From: Cupriavidus nantongensis
Lineage (GTDB): Bacteria; Pseudomonadota; Gammaproteobacteria; Burkholderiales; Burkholderiaceae
Length of the DNA: 64,000 nucleotides
Direction of reading: 5' to 3'
Assembly: GCF_001598055.1 (NCBI RefSeq)
Contig: NZ_CP014844.1
Location: 1,728,967-1,792,966, forward strand
The translations under genes were made by a program, and so were the position numbers. Below, one piece after another: positions 7,604 through 15,932 of the stretch; the first letter of the stretch is position 1, and each line of letters begins with the position of its first letter. The notes beneath the pieces were generated by a model, which made no database searches, was not told the origin of the DNA, and was given only the letters and a program-made list of their open reading frames with translations.

Positions 7604-9625
7604 TCAGGCGCCTTTGCGGCCGCCGCCACTGGTACGGCGTGGACGCGAGGCACCACGCCTGGACGTGCCGGTTGCCACCGGCAGCGTGCCTTTGCAGTCG
7701 GGGTAGCGACTGCACGACCAGAACGGGCCGCTCTTGCCGGAGCGCTGGCGCGTGGGCGCGCCGCACTGCGGGCAAGCCGGCCCTTGGGGAACCTTGATGG
7801 ACAGGGACGTGCTGCCGTACTGCGCGATCAACTGCGAAATCCAGGCGGCCTGCTTGCCGATGAACACATCCAGGGTGAGTTGTCCGCCCTCGATCATGTC
7901 CAGCGCCTGTTCCCAGACGGCGGTGGTGCCGGGGTCGGCAATCGCCGCGGGCACGGCGTCGATCAGCGTGAACGCCGCATCCGATGCGCGGATGGAGCGT
8001 CCCTTTTTCACGATGTAGCCGCGGGCGATCAGCCCGCTGATGATGTTGGCCCGCGTCGCCTCGGTGCCGATGCCCGTCGTGTCCTTGAGCTTCTGCTTCA
8101 GGCGCGGGTCGGTCACGAAACGCGCAACGCCCTTCATCGCCTTGACCAGTTCGCCCTGGGTATAGGGCTTGGGCGGCATCGTCTTGAGCGCCTTGATCTC
8201 GGCCTCGGCCACTGGGCACGCCATGCCCTCACGCAGTTCGGGAAGCACTTGGCTGCGCGCGGTGCCATCGCCGTCCTCGTCCGCCTGCGGTTCGGCCAGC
8301 ACCAGGCGCCAGCCCTTGACGCTGACCTGCTTGCCTGTAGCCACCAGCTTCTGCTGGCCGCAGGCAAGTTCGGCCACGGTGCGGTCGAACTCGTGGTGAG
8401 GGAGGAACTGGGCCAGGTAATGCGCCCGGATCAGACGGTACACCGCCTGTTCCTTCTCGCTCATAGCCGACAGGTTCGCAGGTTCGAGCGTCGGGATGAT
8501 GCCGTGGTGCGCGGACACCTTCGTGTCGTTCCAGGCGCGCGAACGCACGGAGCGGTCGAGCTGCTCCATGATCGGGCGCAGCGAGGGATCGGTCTTGAGC
8601 AGGCTGTCGAGGACCGTAGGCACCTCGGCGAACATGCTTTCGGGCAGGTAGCCGGAATCCGAGCGCGGGTACGTCGTGGCCTTGTGCGTCTCGTACAGGG
8701 CCTGAGCAATCTCCAAGGTTTCCTGCACGTCCAGCCCAAGTTGCTTGGAACAGACTTCCTGCAAGGTGCCCAGGTCGAACGGCAGCGGCGGACCTTCGCG
8801 CACGCGCTCGGTCTCGACCGACACCACCTGGGCACTGCCTGCGGCGCGGATCTGCTGCCCGGCCTGCTGGGCGACAAACTGCTGCAGGCAGCGACCAGCG
8901 TCGTCGGTACAGGCGTCCGGAGCAACCCACTGTGCGATGAACGCCTGACCACCTGCAGACAGGGCCACATCGATGGCCCAGTACGGCACGGACACGAAGG
9001 CCGCGATCTCTCGGTCGCGGTCCACCACGAGTTTGAGCGTCGGGGTCTGTACACGTCCGACCGACAGCACGCCGTCGTAGCCGGCCTGCCGCCCGAGCAC
9101 GGTGAACAGCCGGCTGAGGTTCATGCCCACAAGCCAGTCGGCGCGCGAGCGCGCCAGTGCCGAGTAGTACATCGGCAGCGTGTCGGCCGAGGGCCGCAGC
9201 TTGGCGAGCGCGGTGCGGATGGACGCATCGTTGAGCGCCGACAGCCACAGGCGTTCGATGGGGCCGCGGTAGCCGCACAAGTCGATGATCTCGCGGGCGA
9301 TCAGTTCGCCTTCGCGGTCGGCGTCGGTGGCGATGACAAGCTGGGTCGCCTTCGCCAGAAGCGCTTTGACGACCTTGAATTGCGTGGCGGTCTTCGGCTT
9401 GACCTCAACCCGCCACTGCTGGGGAATGATGGGCAACTGTTCCAGCGACCAGCGCTTGAGCGCCGCGTCATAGACCTCGGGTGCTGCCGCTTCGACGAGA
9501 TGGCCGATGCACCAGGTGACCGTGATGCCGGAGCCGTTGAGGCAGCCTTCACCGCGCTGCGTGGCGCCAAGAATCCGGCCGATGTCTTTGCCCTGGGAGG
9601 GCTTCTCGCACAGAAAGAGCCGCAT
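7604..9625 (-). CDS. topB: DNA topoisomerase III
   Basis: A 673-residue type IA topoisomerase that passes single strands to decatenate or unwind DNA. The toprim domain begins MRLFLCEKPSQGKDI and carries IATDADREGELIAREI (acidic metal site). The SVGRVQTPTL signature precedes the catalytic block, with Tyr319 in TTYPRSDSGYLP. A C-terminal zinc-ribbon reads CPQCGAPTRQ..SGPFWSCSRYPDC. Length and order match plasmid/ICE TopB proteins. It lies downstream of the SSB gene in the replication/maintenance block and probably helps processing of the excised or transferring DNA. The gene appears intact. Confidence 0.96.
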   Translation of the reverse strand: MRLFLCEKPSQGKDIGRILGATQRGEGCLNGSGITVTWCIGHLVEAAAPEVYDAALKRWSLEQLPIIPQQWRVEVKPKTATQFKVVKALLAKATQLVIATDADREGELIAREIIDLCGYRGPIERLWLSALNDASIRTALAKLRPSADTLPMYYSALARSRADWLVGMNLSRLFTVLGRQAGYDGVLSVGRVQTPTLKLVVDRDREIAAFVSVPYWAIDVALSAGGQAFIAQWVAPDACTDDAGRCLQQFVAQQAGQQIRAAGSAQVVSVETERVREGPPLPFDLGTLQEVCSKQLGLDVQETLEIAQALYETHKATTYPRSDSGYLPESMFAEVPTVLDSLLKTDPSLRPIMEQLDRSVRSRAWNDTKVSAHHGIIPTLEPANLSAMSEKEQAVYRLIRAHYLAQFLPHHEFDRTVAELACGQQKLVATGKQVSVKGWRLVLAEPQADEDGDGTARSQVLPELREGMACPVAEAEIKALKTMPPKPYTQGELVKAMKGVARFVTDPRLKQKLKDTTGIGTEATRANIISGLIARGYIVKKGRSIRASDAAFTLIDAVPAAIADPGTTAVWEQALDMIEGGQLTLDVFIGKQAAWISQLIAQYGSTSLSIKVPQGPACPQCGAPTRQRSGKSGPFWSCSRYPDCKGTLPVATGTSRRGASRPRRTSGGGRKGA

Positions 9626-9904
9626 GTCCGTCCATCCGCTTCCCGTTGTTCATGGAGTTGCTGGGATCGAGGATGCCGAGCGCCTGTTGGGGCAGCAGCA
9701 AACAAGCTGCATGCGGCGGCGACCGCTTTCACGCCGATGGAATGGCCCCGGCAGGATGGCGGCGTGCGGCCGGCAGTGTGCGGGCCGGGAGCCGCGATGT
9801 TCGGGAGCGCGTGGAAGCCGGTGGACGTCGGTGGAGCTATCCTCAGGGGATAGCTCGCGAGGGCATGGGGGGCGGCGACGTGCTGCGGCCGCCCCCATGT
9901 CGGG

Positions 9905-10357
9905 TCACTTCCTGCGCTTGGGCTCCTTCGGCGCAGCCGGTTCCTGGGTGGCCTGGGGCTTGGGCTGCGCGTCCTGTGCGGTCTCCTGGGATTTGGGGCT
10001 GAGGACCACGGACTCGATGCGGAACGGCAGGATGCCGACGCTGCGTGCGTTGATCTGCCAGGTTTCGCGCGGCTGATCCTCGTTGTCGGTCCAGGGTTCG
10101 CGCTCCATGCGGCCGACGACCAGCACGCGCATGCCCTTCTGGTAGAGATCCTTCCAGTGCGCGGCGTCGCGGTGCCAGATTTCCACCGGCGCCCAGAAGC
10201 CGCCGCGATCCTCATAGTCGCCGCCCTTGGTGGGAACGGGGTTGTCGAAATACACGTTCAGCCGCAGCAAGCGCCGCGGCTCGTCGTTGCCGTTGGGGAA
10301 CTCCCGGTATTCGGGGGGCGAACCGATGTTGCCCTCGCCAGAAAAATGCGTGCTCAT
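9905..10357 (-). CDS. ssb: Single-stranded DNA-binding protein
   Basis: A 150-residue SSB-like protein of the ICE type. The OB-fold core is suggested by RLLRLNVYFDNPVP, GGFWAPVEIWHRDAAHWKDLYQKGMRVLVVGRM and QINARSVGILPFRIESV, followed by a proline/glutamine-rich basic tail ending KEPKRRK. The usual acidic DDDIPF tip of chromosomal SSB is missing, so it may not recruit host SSB partners in the usual way. It lies between topB and the DUF3158 gene and probably coats the transferred strand or supports ICE replication. The start at 10357 follows a GGAG-type site. Confidence 0.85.
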   Translation of the reverse strand: MSTHFSGEGNIGSPPEYREFPNGNDEPRRLLRLNVYFDNPVPTKGGDYEDRGGFWAPVEIWHRDAAHWKDLYQKGMRVLVVGRMEREPWTDNEDQPRETWQINARSVGILPFRIESVVLSPKSQETAQDAQPKPQATQEPAAPKEPKRRK

Positions 10358-10430
10358 GGTGTGATCTCCGTGGTGGTTGAAATACCCGTGCCATGTCGGC
10401 GTCGGGCGCGTGCTGGGGTGCCCGACGCGA

Positions 10431-10958
10431 TCACCGATCGCGCACTGCGGGGGGTATGGACGCGAGCCGGCGCAGGTAGGCGTCTTCCGCCTCGGCTGCC
10501 TTGCTGGCGCACTCCTGGGCCTGCTTGCCCAGGGTGTGCAACAGGCTGATCTGCATGTTCAGCGTGATGCGCTGCAGCTCGATCGCGTGCAGGTCGGCCA
10601 GCAGGTTGACCGGCGTGCTGGTGCTCGCCATCAGCTCCTGCCACAGGGTCACGCCCATGGCCGAGCGGTCGTGCCTGCGCCAGCGCAGGAACGTCGTTCC
10701 CGCGCCAGTGGTCTGCTGGGCCAGTTCCACGGGCAACAGGTGGAAGGGATGCCCACTGGCCTGTTGCAGCACTTGTCGCTGCGCCAGGCCGATCAACTCG
10801 TCGCGCATGGCGAAGCACTGGCTGGCCCAGGCCTCCAAGTCCCCTTTACCCTTAAAAGGCTTTAAAAGGCCTTTTAGAGAGGCCGCGTGTTCCAGGCGCA
10901 TGAAGGCTCCCTGTTGCAGGCCCCGGAAGTAGCGGGTCGGCTGGTTCAGATCGCTCAT
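10431..10958 (-). CDS. DUF3158 family protein
   Basis: A 175-residue protein beginning MSDLNQPTRYFRGLQQGAF, with the family-typical middle FLRWRRHDRSAMGVTLWQEL; I recognise it as DUF3158, found beside the PFL_4669-type gene on PFGI-1-class ICEs. It is helical, with no membrane span. Its ATG overlaps the stop of the gene upstream by four bases (ATGA), so the two are translationally coupled. Function unknown; its constant place between the PFL_4669-type gene and SSB suggests a role in maintenance or DNA processing. Confidence 0.85.
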   Translation of the reverse strand: MSDLNQPTRYFRGLQQGAFMRLEHAASLKGLLKPFKGKGDLEAWASQCFAMRDELIGLAQRQVLQQASGHPFHLLPVELAQQTTGAGTTFLRWRRHDRSAMGVTLWQELMASTSTPVNLLADLHAIELQRITLNMQISLLHTLGKQAQECASKAAEAEDAYLRRLASIPPAVRDR

Positions 10959-11749
10959 GCGGATTCGTCCTCGCCGGCAGTGGCTGCGCCTTCGGACGGG
11001 TCGGCAGCAGCGGCCGCATCACCATCGACGCTGGTAGCGGCTGCGGCAGGACTCTCACCGCGCTGTTGCAGACCACGGCGCACGATGGGTGGCGCAAACT
11101 TCGAGCGGCGCGTGCCTTCGAGGACGTCCTGCGGCAACTCGCCGAACTTCTCCAGCGCGGCCCGCGCTGCGGCATTCTTCGCCGCGAAATCGTCGCGGGT
11201 GCAGCCCGAGTAGCGGTACTGCTGGGCCAGCGAGAACAGGCTGCGCAGCGCATGCGCGCCCTCGTTGAGCCAGCGCTCCAAGGTGCTGCGGTCGATCAGC
11301 GCGGTGTGGTGGGCGAGGATCAGCTTGCGCGCGATGTCGTCGTAGTCGGCCAGGAGATAGACGGCGGCAAAGCCCAACTGCGCATTGACGAACAGCGGCA
11401 GCTTGACGGGCTGCACGTTGAGGTTCTCGCCCAGGGTCAACGCGGCGGGCACGCCGGCCAGGGCCTGGTCCACCTGTTCGCGCAGCGTCCGCAGCGTGGT
11501 CTTGGTCTGGTCGAGCTTGTCTTCGATGCGCAGCATCCACCAGTCGCTGTACGGGTCGTCCTGCTCCGAGCCGCGCTTCATCTTGTTCATGACGGCGATG
11601 TAGCCGTTCAGGCCGACGATGCCCGGTCGCCCCTCGGCGGCGGCGCGGCCATGCCAGATGCGCGAGGCGTGGTGGGTGTGCAGCGTCAGCGACATTGCGC
11701 TGCGCAGGGAGCCGAGGTTGAGTTGCAATGGTTCGTTGCTGGTTGCCAT
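10955..11749 (-). CDS. Integrating conjugative element protein, PFL_4669 family (TIGR03761)
   Basis: A 264-residue protein with the family signature HTHHASRIWHGRAAAEGRPG near the N-terminus, GLNGYIAVMNKMKRGSEQDDPYSDWWM after it and YRYSGCTRDDFAAKN later. The alanine-rich C-terminal tail is low complexity. It is a constant gene of the PFGI-1-type maintenance block, coupled to the DUF3158 gene by an ATGA overlap. No enzymatic motif is visible; the biochemical role of the family is not known to me. Confidence 0.88.
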   Translation of the reverse strand: MATSNEPLQLNLGSLRSAMSLTLHTHHASRIWHGRAAAEGRPGIVGLNGYIAVMNKMKRGSEQDDPYSDWWMLRIEDKLDQTKTTLRTLREQVDQALAGVPAALTLGENLNVQPVKLPLFVNAQLGFAAVYLLADYDDIARKLILAHHTALIDRSTLERWLNEGAHALRSLFSLAQQYRYSGCTRDDFAAKNAAARAALEKFGELPQDVLEGTRRSKFAPPIVRRGLQQRGESPAAAATSVDGDAAAAADPSEGAATAGEDESA

Positions 11750-11870
11750 GGTGATCGCTCGCTGGTGGACAGGGAGCCGCCAGCATCCGCATGCGGCGGA
11801 AGGCAGTCAGTCAACAAACCGAAATGAGCCGGCCCCCGGTTCTGTGCGCGCCGGCGGCGCAGCGCGCAAC

Positions 11871-12126
11871 GGTCCCCTGGGGACTGCTCCGCAGATGGGC
11901 ATTCACGTCGGCGCTCCGGGCCTCGGTCGTCGATGGGTTGCGTGCTGCACCGGACGTCGCGCTGTCGTTCGACGCCATCCTTCGCAGCACGGCCGTCCCC
12001 AGGGGACCGTTCCGCTGAGCGCCATGGAGGCCTGCTTCATGGCCTTGCCAGGCGCTTTGCCCAGGTTTCGCGCAGCATGTCGCGCCGTCACCCGGCGCTT
12101 CACCGCACAGCCGTCCCCAGGGGACC
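11871..12126. repeat. Three copies of a 14-bp near-palindrome downstream of the replication gene
   Basis: The gene-free stretch 11750-12179 holds GTCCCCAGGGGACC at 11995-12008 and 12113-12126 and its reverse complement at 11871-11884. The last two lie in imperfect tandem units of about 118 bp that share the flanks GCCATGGAG, CTTCA and CGCGCAGCA-GTCGCG. The second unit runs into the 3' end of the STY4528 gene, so the first is a decayed duplicate of that gene end plus spacer. Spacings of 124 and 118 bp suit binding sites or an origin. Confidence 0.6.
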
Positions 12127-12179
12127 GTTTCTGCCGACCGCCATGGAGATCTACTTCACGGCTTTGACAAGCCCTGTGC

Positions 12180-13412
12180 TCAGGTCTTGCGCAGCAGGTC
12201 GCGCAGGCGCTCGATGTGCTGCCGGGCCACCTCGGGCGGCACGACGTTGCGCGGCGGCTCGGGCGGTAGCGCTCGCGCCGCCGATGGTGTTGGCGGTGCC
12301 GGGCCGGTCTGCTTGGCCCATGCATTGAACTCGCCGCGCATGGCGCGCTGGATGATGCCGAACAGATATCCGGCGGGATTGCGGATGCCATGCTTGCCGC
12401 ACCGTGCGGCCCATTCGTCCAGCACGGCCTGCCGCAGGGCAGCGTCCACCTGCTGCAACGCCATCCTGGCGCCGGCCTGCTGTTCCGTCTTCAGTTCCGC
12501 GAAGCGCTTGGGCCATTGCAGGTCGCCCAGCGCACGCGCCTGCGCGGTAGTACGTACTTCATTAATACGACTACTACGTACTGTACGGTCCTGCTTCGGA
12601 TTCCGAAGAGCGCCGTCTGGCGCGGGTTTCGGCCCTGCTTCGGATTCCGAAGAGGGGCGTTCGCCATTCCGAAGAAGGCTCGTGGGCCCTTCTTCGGAAT
12701 CGTGGACCGCATCCTCCTGTGGATAACTTTCGGAGGGGGTGATGCCCTGCTTGGCCAGGCGCTCGGCGAGCACTTGCAGCCGCGACGGCAAGGTGCGTCC
12801 GGACAGCATCGGGTCGTCCGCGATCTCCTGGAGGGTGTTGAGTCCCACCACCTGGACGGCCTTGGCCGAATGCCCCAGCGACTGGCTGACCAGGGCCAGG
12901 TAGTCGGCGTCGAGTTGCATCGCCTCGAACGGCGTCAGCGGTTCGTCGTGTAGGACGTAGAGGTTGCCGAGGATGCGGCCGGTCTTGGGGTCGCGCCGTC
13001 GTCGCACGAGGCTCAGCCAGCGCGTCAGGCGCAGCAGCGTCAGCGCCCGCGCCACGGTCTCATGGGAGGCCTGGCCTGCGCAGGGCATCGACGCCAGCCA
13101 CGGCCGCAACTGCTCATAGGTGGGAAATGCCGTGACGCCGTCGTCGTTGAGCATCAATCGGAACACCTGCCAGGCGTTGCGCTCCAGCGGTGTCAGGCGG
13201 CGGTCGAGGAACAGCCGCCGCGGCACGCTCTCGTGCCGATTGCCACTGAACAGGAAGGCGTCGCCGGACGCGGCAGGCGTGGGCACTGCCATGGGCTTTG
13301 GCGCGCTGGGATTTGGCTTGGGCGTGAGGTCCTTCAGCGCAGCATCGAACAGGTCGGCGAGTGCGATTGGGCCTTGACGCGGGGCTCGTGGGGCGGTGTC
13401 GTCCACGGCCAT
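12180..13412 (-). CDS. STY4528-family pathogenicity-island replication protein
   Basis: A 410-residue protein of the STY4528 type. The N-terminal winged-helix-like region has FLFSGNRHESVPRRLFLDRRLTPLERNAWQVFR, followed by YEQLRPWLASMPC and RWLSLVRRRRDPKTGRILGNLY. A low-complexity linker, encoded by repeats, follows near residues 235-290, then a C-terminal helical domain ending HIERLRDLLRKT. The family is annotated as island replication protein and resembles plasmid initiators; binding to a nearby origin is inference. DUF2857 and ParB lie upstream, and unusual palindromes lie both inside and downstream of the gene. Confidence 0.85.
   Translation of the reverse strand: MAVDDTAPRAPRQGPIALADLFDAALKDLTPKPNPSAPKPMAVPTPAASGDAFLFSGNRHESVPRRLFLDRRLTPLERNAWQVFRLMLNDDGVTAFPTYEQLRPWLASMPCAGQASHETVARALTLLRLTRWLSLVRRRRDPKTGRILGNLYVLHDEPLTPFEAMQLDADYLALVSQSLGHSAKAVQVVGLNTLQEIADDPMLSGRTLPSRLQVLAERLAKQGITPSESYPQEDAVHDSEEGPTSLLRNGERPSSESEAGPKPAPDGALRNPKQDRTVRSSRINEVRTTAQARALGDLQWPKRFAELKTEQQAGARMALQQVDAALRQAVLDEWAARCGKHGIRNPAGYLFGIIQRAMRGEFNAWAKQTGPAPPTPSAARALPPEPPRNVVPPEVARQHIERLRDLLRKT
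12549..12700. repeat. Cluster of palindromes and direct repeats inside the STY4528 coding region
   Basis: A 21-bp sequence containing CTTCGGATTCCGAAG occurs exactly twice, at 12590-12610 and 12634-12654. It is followed by a perfect 13-bp inverted repeat ATTCCGAAGAAGG / CCTTCTTCGGAAT (12666-12678 and 12688-12700). An AT-rich patch with GTACGTAC, TTAATACGA and CTACGTACTG lies at 12549-12586. The encoded peptide is a low-complexity linker, so selection here seems to act on the DNA. Confidence 0.65.
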
Positions 13413-13415
13413 GGC

Positions 13416-13976
13416 CTAGCCCAATCCCTGATCGACCCAGTTCCTGATCGCGGCCCAGACCACCGAGAGCGGCAGTGACATGCCCTCGGCCAGGTCCATG
13501 GCCGCATCGAGAATCGAGGTCTCGTCCTCCAGATCGACGTTCCTGCTGCTGGTCACGGCTTTCCATTGCCGCCACAGTTCGGTGTCCTGGGTCTCGTCCA
13601 GGACGGGGTGGCGCCCCTTGCGCTTGGGCAGGCCGAGGATCTCCCGCCGCAGGGCGACTTCCTGATGGGTCAGGCCATAGAAGCGGCTGACCATCTCCGT
13701 GCTGGCCCCCAGCCGCAGCATGCGATCGACCGTGGCGATTTCCTTCTCCACGTCCTGCGCCTGGTTGAGCAGGCGCTGCAGCACTTCGCGGTTGACCGTG
13801 ACCGAGCACCACGAGACGCTGGCGTTGGCCAGCACGCTGATCAGCGCGGGGTGCTTGAGCGCATCCAGCTCGGCCTCGCCGAAGCCCATGGCCTTGCAGC
13901 GGCGCAGTTGGCCGTTGCGAAGGTCATACAGCGCCTGGGCGATCACGGCCTGGTTGAGCGGATGCGATGTGGACAT
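13416..13976 (-). CDS. DUF2857 domain-containing protein
   Basis: A 186-residue protein starting MSTSHPLNQAVIAQALYDLR, with GGGAGG in front. It reads RFYGLTHQEVALRREILGLP, the segment by which I recognise DUF2857, a helix-turn-helix-like protein always found between ParB and the STY4528 protein in these ICEs. The C-terminus is helical and acidic (ILDAAMDLAEGMSLPLSVVW). It lies 14 bases after ParB and 3 bases before the STY4528 gene, so the par-replication genes form one operon. DNA binding in ICE maintenance is inferred. Confidence 0.85.
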   Translation of the reverse strand: MSTSHPLNQAVIAQALYDLRNGQLRRCKAMGFGEAELDALKHPALISVLANASVSWCSVTVNREVLQRLLNQAQDVEKEIATVDRMLRLGASTEMVSRFYGLTHQEVALRREILGLPKRKGRHPVLDETQDTELWRQWKAVTSSRNVDLEDETSILDAAMDLAEGMSLPLSVVWAAIRNWVDQGLG

Positions 13977-13990
13977 GCGGCCTCCCTCGC

Positions 13991-15670
13991 TCACGTCCCG
14001 GGCGCCGTGGTGCCGGCTTCCAGGTCCAGCAGACGCCGGGCCAGGCGCAGCAGCCGAAAGAGCTTGACCAACGCCGCGTCGCTCAAGCGCCTTGCGCCGC
14101 TGCCATGGCCTTGACTCTGGCCGTGCAACAGGGTCGGCAGGTCGGCGGCGAGCTGCGCGCCGTCCAGGCCCGCTTCGGCGACGGGCTGACCCGTCAGGGA
14201 AGCGAGCAGCGTCAGCACCGCGCGGCCGAGCGGCGACGGGGCTTGGCCGCGGGCGCGGCACGCAAACCCGATGCCATCGGCGCGATCCTCGATGCACTCG
14301 TCCAAGCCTGCCTCCCCGGCGATCTCGCGCGCGAACTGCGCGATGTGGATGCGCAGCCGATCGGTCGTGTCCAGGCCGGCGTCGATGTACCAGACGTCGG
14401 AGATCGGATAGAGCCCGCCGGCTTGCACCGGGATGGACTGCAGCACGCTCGCCGAGAAGTCGGGCGGCAATGCATCGCCCAACTGGTCGGCGACCATGCG
14501 CTGGATCGACTGCAGCCGTTCGGTCGTCGGTGCCGGCGAGACGATGTGCTCGCGAAGCAGATCGCTCGGTGCAGCCGCCGGGCTTCCCGTGGCCGCTTCG
14601 CCAGCCGCCGTGTCGTCGTGGCGCAAGGTGGGCTCGGACGCCGGAGGGCTGGCGGGAGGAGGACCGGCCGCCGCTGCAGGCGTGGCGATGGACGATGCTG
14701 CGCCCGGGGGAGTCGGCGTGCTGGCGGTGGGCGAAGGCAACGCCGGCGGCGCCGCAGGTGGCATCGGGTCGCTGACCAGCGCCCGGTGGCGGCTTTCCGA
14801 TTCGGTCAGGTCCAGCGCCAACACATCGTAGCCGACGCCCAGCAGCTCGGACATCTGGCCGATCAGCTCGTCCTGCACGCGCTGCGGCGCGAACTCGTCG
14901 CCCTGCGTGTCGAACTGCGCCAGCACCTCCTGAAAGAAGCTGTCAAATTCCAGCGGCAGCGTGCGGTTCTTGGCATAGTGCTCCCAGGTGCGTTTGCAGG
15001 CCGTGCGCATGACCGATAGCCGCTCGACCTGGTGGCGCCCCAGGCCGCCATAGAGCACAGTGGGAATGGCGGGCAGCAGGTAGCGCACCGCGTCGGCCAT
15101 GCGGGTGATGTGTGACCGCTGGACGGGGAAGCCATCAGCCGCCAAGCGGCGGGCCAGTTCCGACTGGCTCAGGGCGGCGCTGCTCTCCTGCTCGTAGAAC
15201 TCGCGTGCCTTCTCGACGCCGAGCGCGCGCTCGATGAATGTGAGGCCGCCGCGCAGTTCGTTCTCGGCAAGATGCCCGGTCAGCGCGACGATTTCACCGC
15301 GCTGGGGCCATGGCCGGAACAGGCACGATATGCGGAAGAAGCGTTCTTCCTTGGTCTCCGACCAGAGTTCGCGCAGGATCGCCAGCCGCGTGTTGCCGCC
15401 GTTGCGGATGATGTAGTGGTCCTCGCCGGGCCGGCGCGTGATGGCCGGCGCCGCGTCCAGGCCGCGCTCGCGGATGGACGCCTTGATTTCCTCGTAAGCC
15501 GGGTTGCGCTTCATGCGCGGGTCATGGTCGTAGGGCCGCAACTGGTCCAGCGTCACGACCATGGGCGTGTCCGCGATCGGGTCGCTCAAGGCCGTAGCCG
15601 CTGGGCCGCTGCGCTCGAAGCCGGCCGCGAGCAGCTTGCTGGCCATGTCCTGCGAGGTCATGTCAGCCAT
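13991..15670 (-). CDS. parB: ParB-family partition protein of PFGI-1-class ICEs (TIGR03764)
   Basis: A 559-residue ParB-like protein. The N-terminal ParB/sulfiredoxin-like domain has VVTLDQLRPYDHDPRM, RGLDAAPAITRRPG and YIIRNGGNTRLAIL; the helix-turn-helix part is SQSELARRLAADGFPVQRSH. A proline/alanine-rich linker (about residues 290-370) leads to a C-terminal domain. The start MADMTSQDMASKLL at 15670 overlaps the end of the HicA-like gene by 8 bases. With ParA it should segregate or stabilise the excised or replicating ICE. It is longer than chromosomal ParB, as usual for this class. Confidence 0.9.
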   Translation of the reverse strand: MADMTSQDMASKLLAAGFERSGPAATALSDPIADTPMVVTLDQLRPYDHDPRMKRNPAYEEIKASIRERGLDAAPAITRRPGEDHYIIRNGGNTRLAILRELWSETKEERFFRISCLFRPWPQRGEIVALTGHLAENELRGGLTFIERALGVEKAREFYEQESSAALSQSELARRLAADGFPVQRSHITRMADAVRYLLPAIPTVLYGGLGRHQVERLSVMRTACKRTWEHYAKNRTLPLEFDSFFQEVLAQFDTQGDEFAPQRVQDELIGQMSELLGVGYDVLALDLTESESRHRALVSDPMPPAAPPALPSPTASTPTPPGAASSIATPAAAAGPPPASPPASEPTLRHDDTAAGEAATGSPAAAPSDLLREHIVSPAPTTERLQSIQRMVADQLGDALPPDFSASVLQSIPVQAGGLYPISDVWYIDAGLDTTDRLRIHIAQFAREIAGEAGLDECIEDRADGIGFACRARGQAPSPLGRAVLTLLASLTGQPVAEAGLDGAQLAADLPTLLHGQSQGHGSGARRLSDAALVKLFRLLRLARRLLDLEAGTTAPGT

Positions 15671-15932
15671 GGCCGCACCCCTCGCAGTCCCCGCGACCGC
15701 CGGCCGGCGCCGTGCGGGCCTCTCGCTCGGCGCGGCGGATCTGCGCACGGGCGTTCAGTTCGGCCCGGTGGTCACTCGCGGTCGAGCTGGTGTAGATCGC
15801 CGCGCAGCCGGCCTTGGTGAACTTGAGGTGCCCGCCCGGCGTGCGCTTGACGTGCCAGCCTTCACCGACCGCGAACTCGATCAGGGAACGCAGCCGCTTG
15901 TGGCCGCGGGCCAGCTCATGTGCGTTCGCCAT
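15663..15932 (-). CDS. HicA-like small protein inside the par operon
   Basis: An 89-residue protein: the first 55 residues read like the HicA double-stranded-RNA-binding fold (LIEFAVGEGWHVKRTPGGHLKFTK, with the GGH-x-K block containing the usual catalytic histidine). An arginine/alanine tail ends in a Cys pair (CEGC). No HicB antitoxin is adjacent, and the gene overlaps both parA upstream and parB downstream. It may be an ICE-specific RNA-binding regulator or a domesticated toxin. It is easily missed because it overlaps both neighbours. Confidence 0.65.
   Translation of the reverse strand: MANAHELARGHKRLRSLIEFAVGEGWHVKRTPGGHLKFTKAGCAAIYTSSTASDHRAELNARAQIRRAEREARTAPAGGRGDCEGCGHG

Noticed and set aside
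7260..7706. 148-residue plus-strand ORF in the topB-methylase spacer
   Set aside because: It overlaps the 3' end of topB antisense and is built over the hairpins; no ribosome binding site.
7520..9853. 777-residue plus-strand ORF
   Set aside because: Antisense shadow of topB; the translation is Arg/Gly/His-rich without domains.
11903..12391. 162-residue minus-strand ORF over the 118-bp duplication
   Set aside because: It runs in another frame through the end of the STY4528 gene and the repeats; no start signal and no similarity.
12590..12654. CRISPR array
   Set aside because: Only two exact 21-bp repeats 44 bp apart, inside a coding region, and no cas genes in the window.
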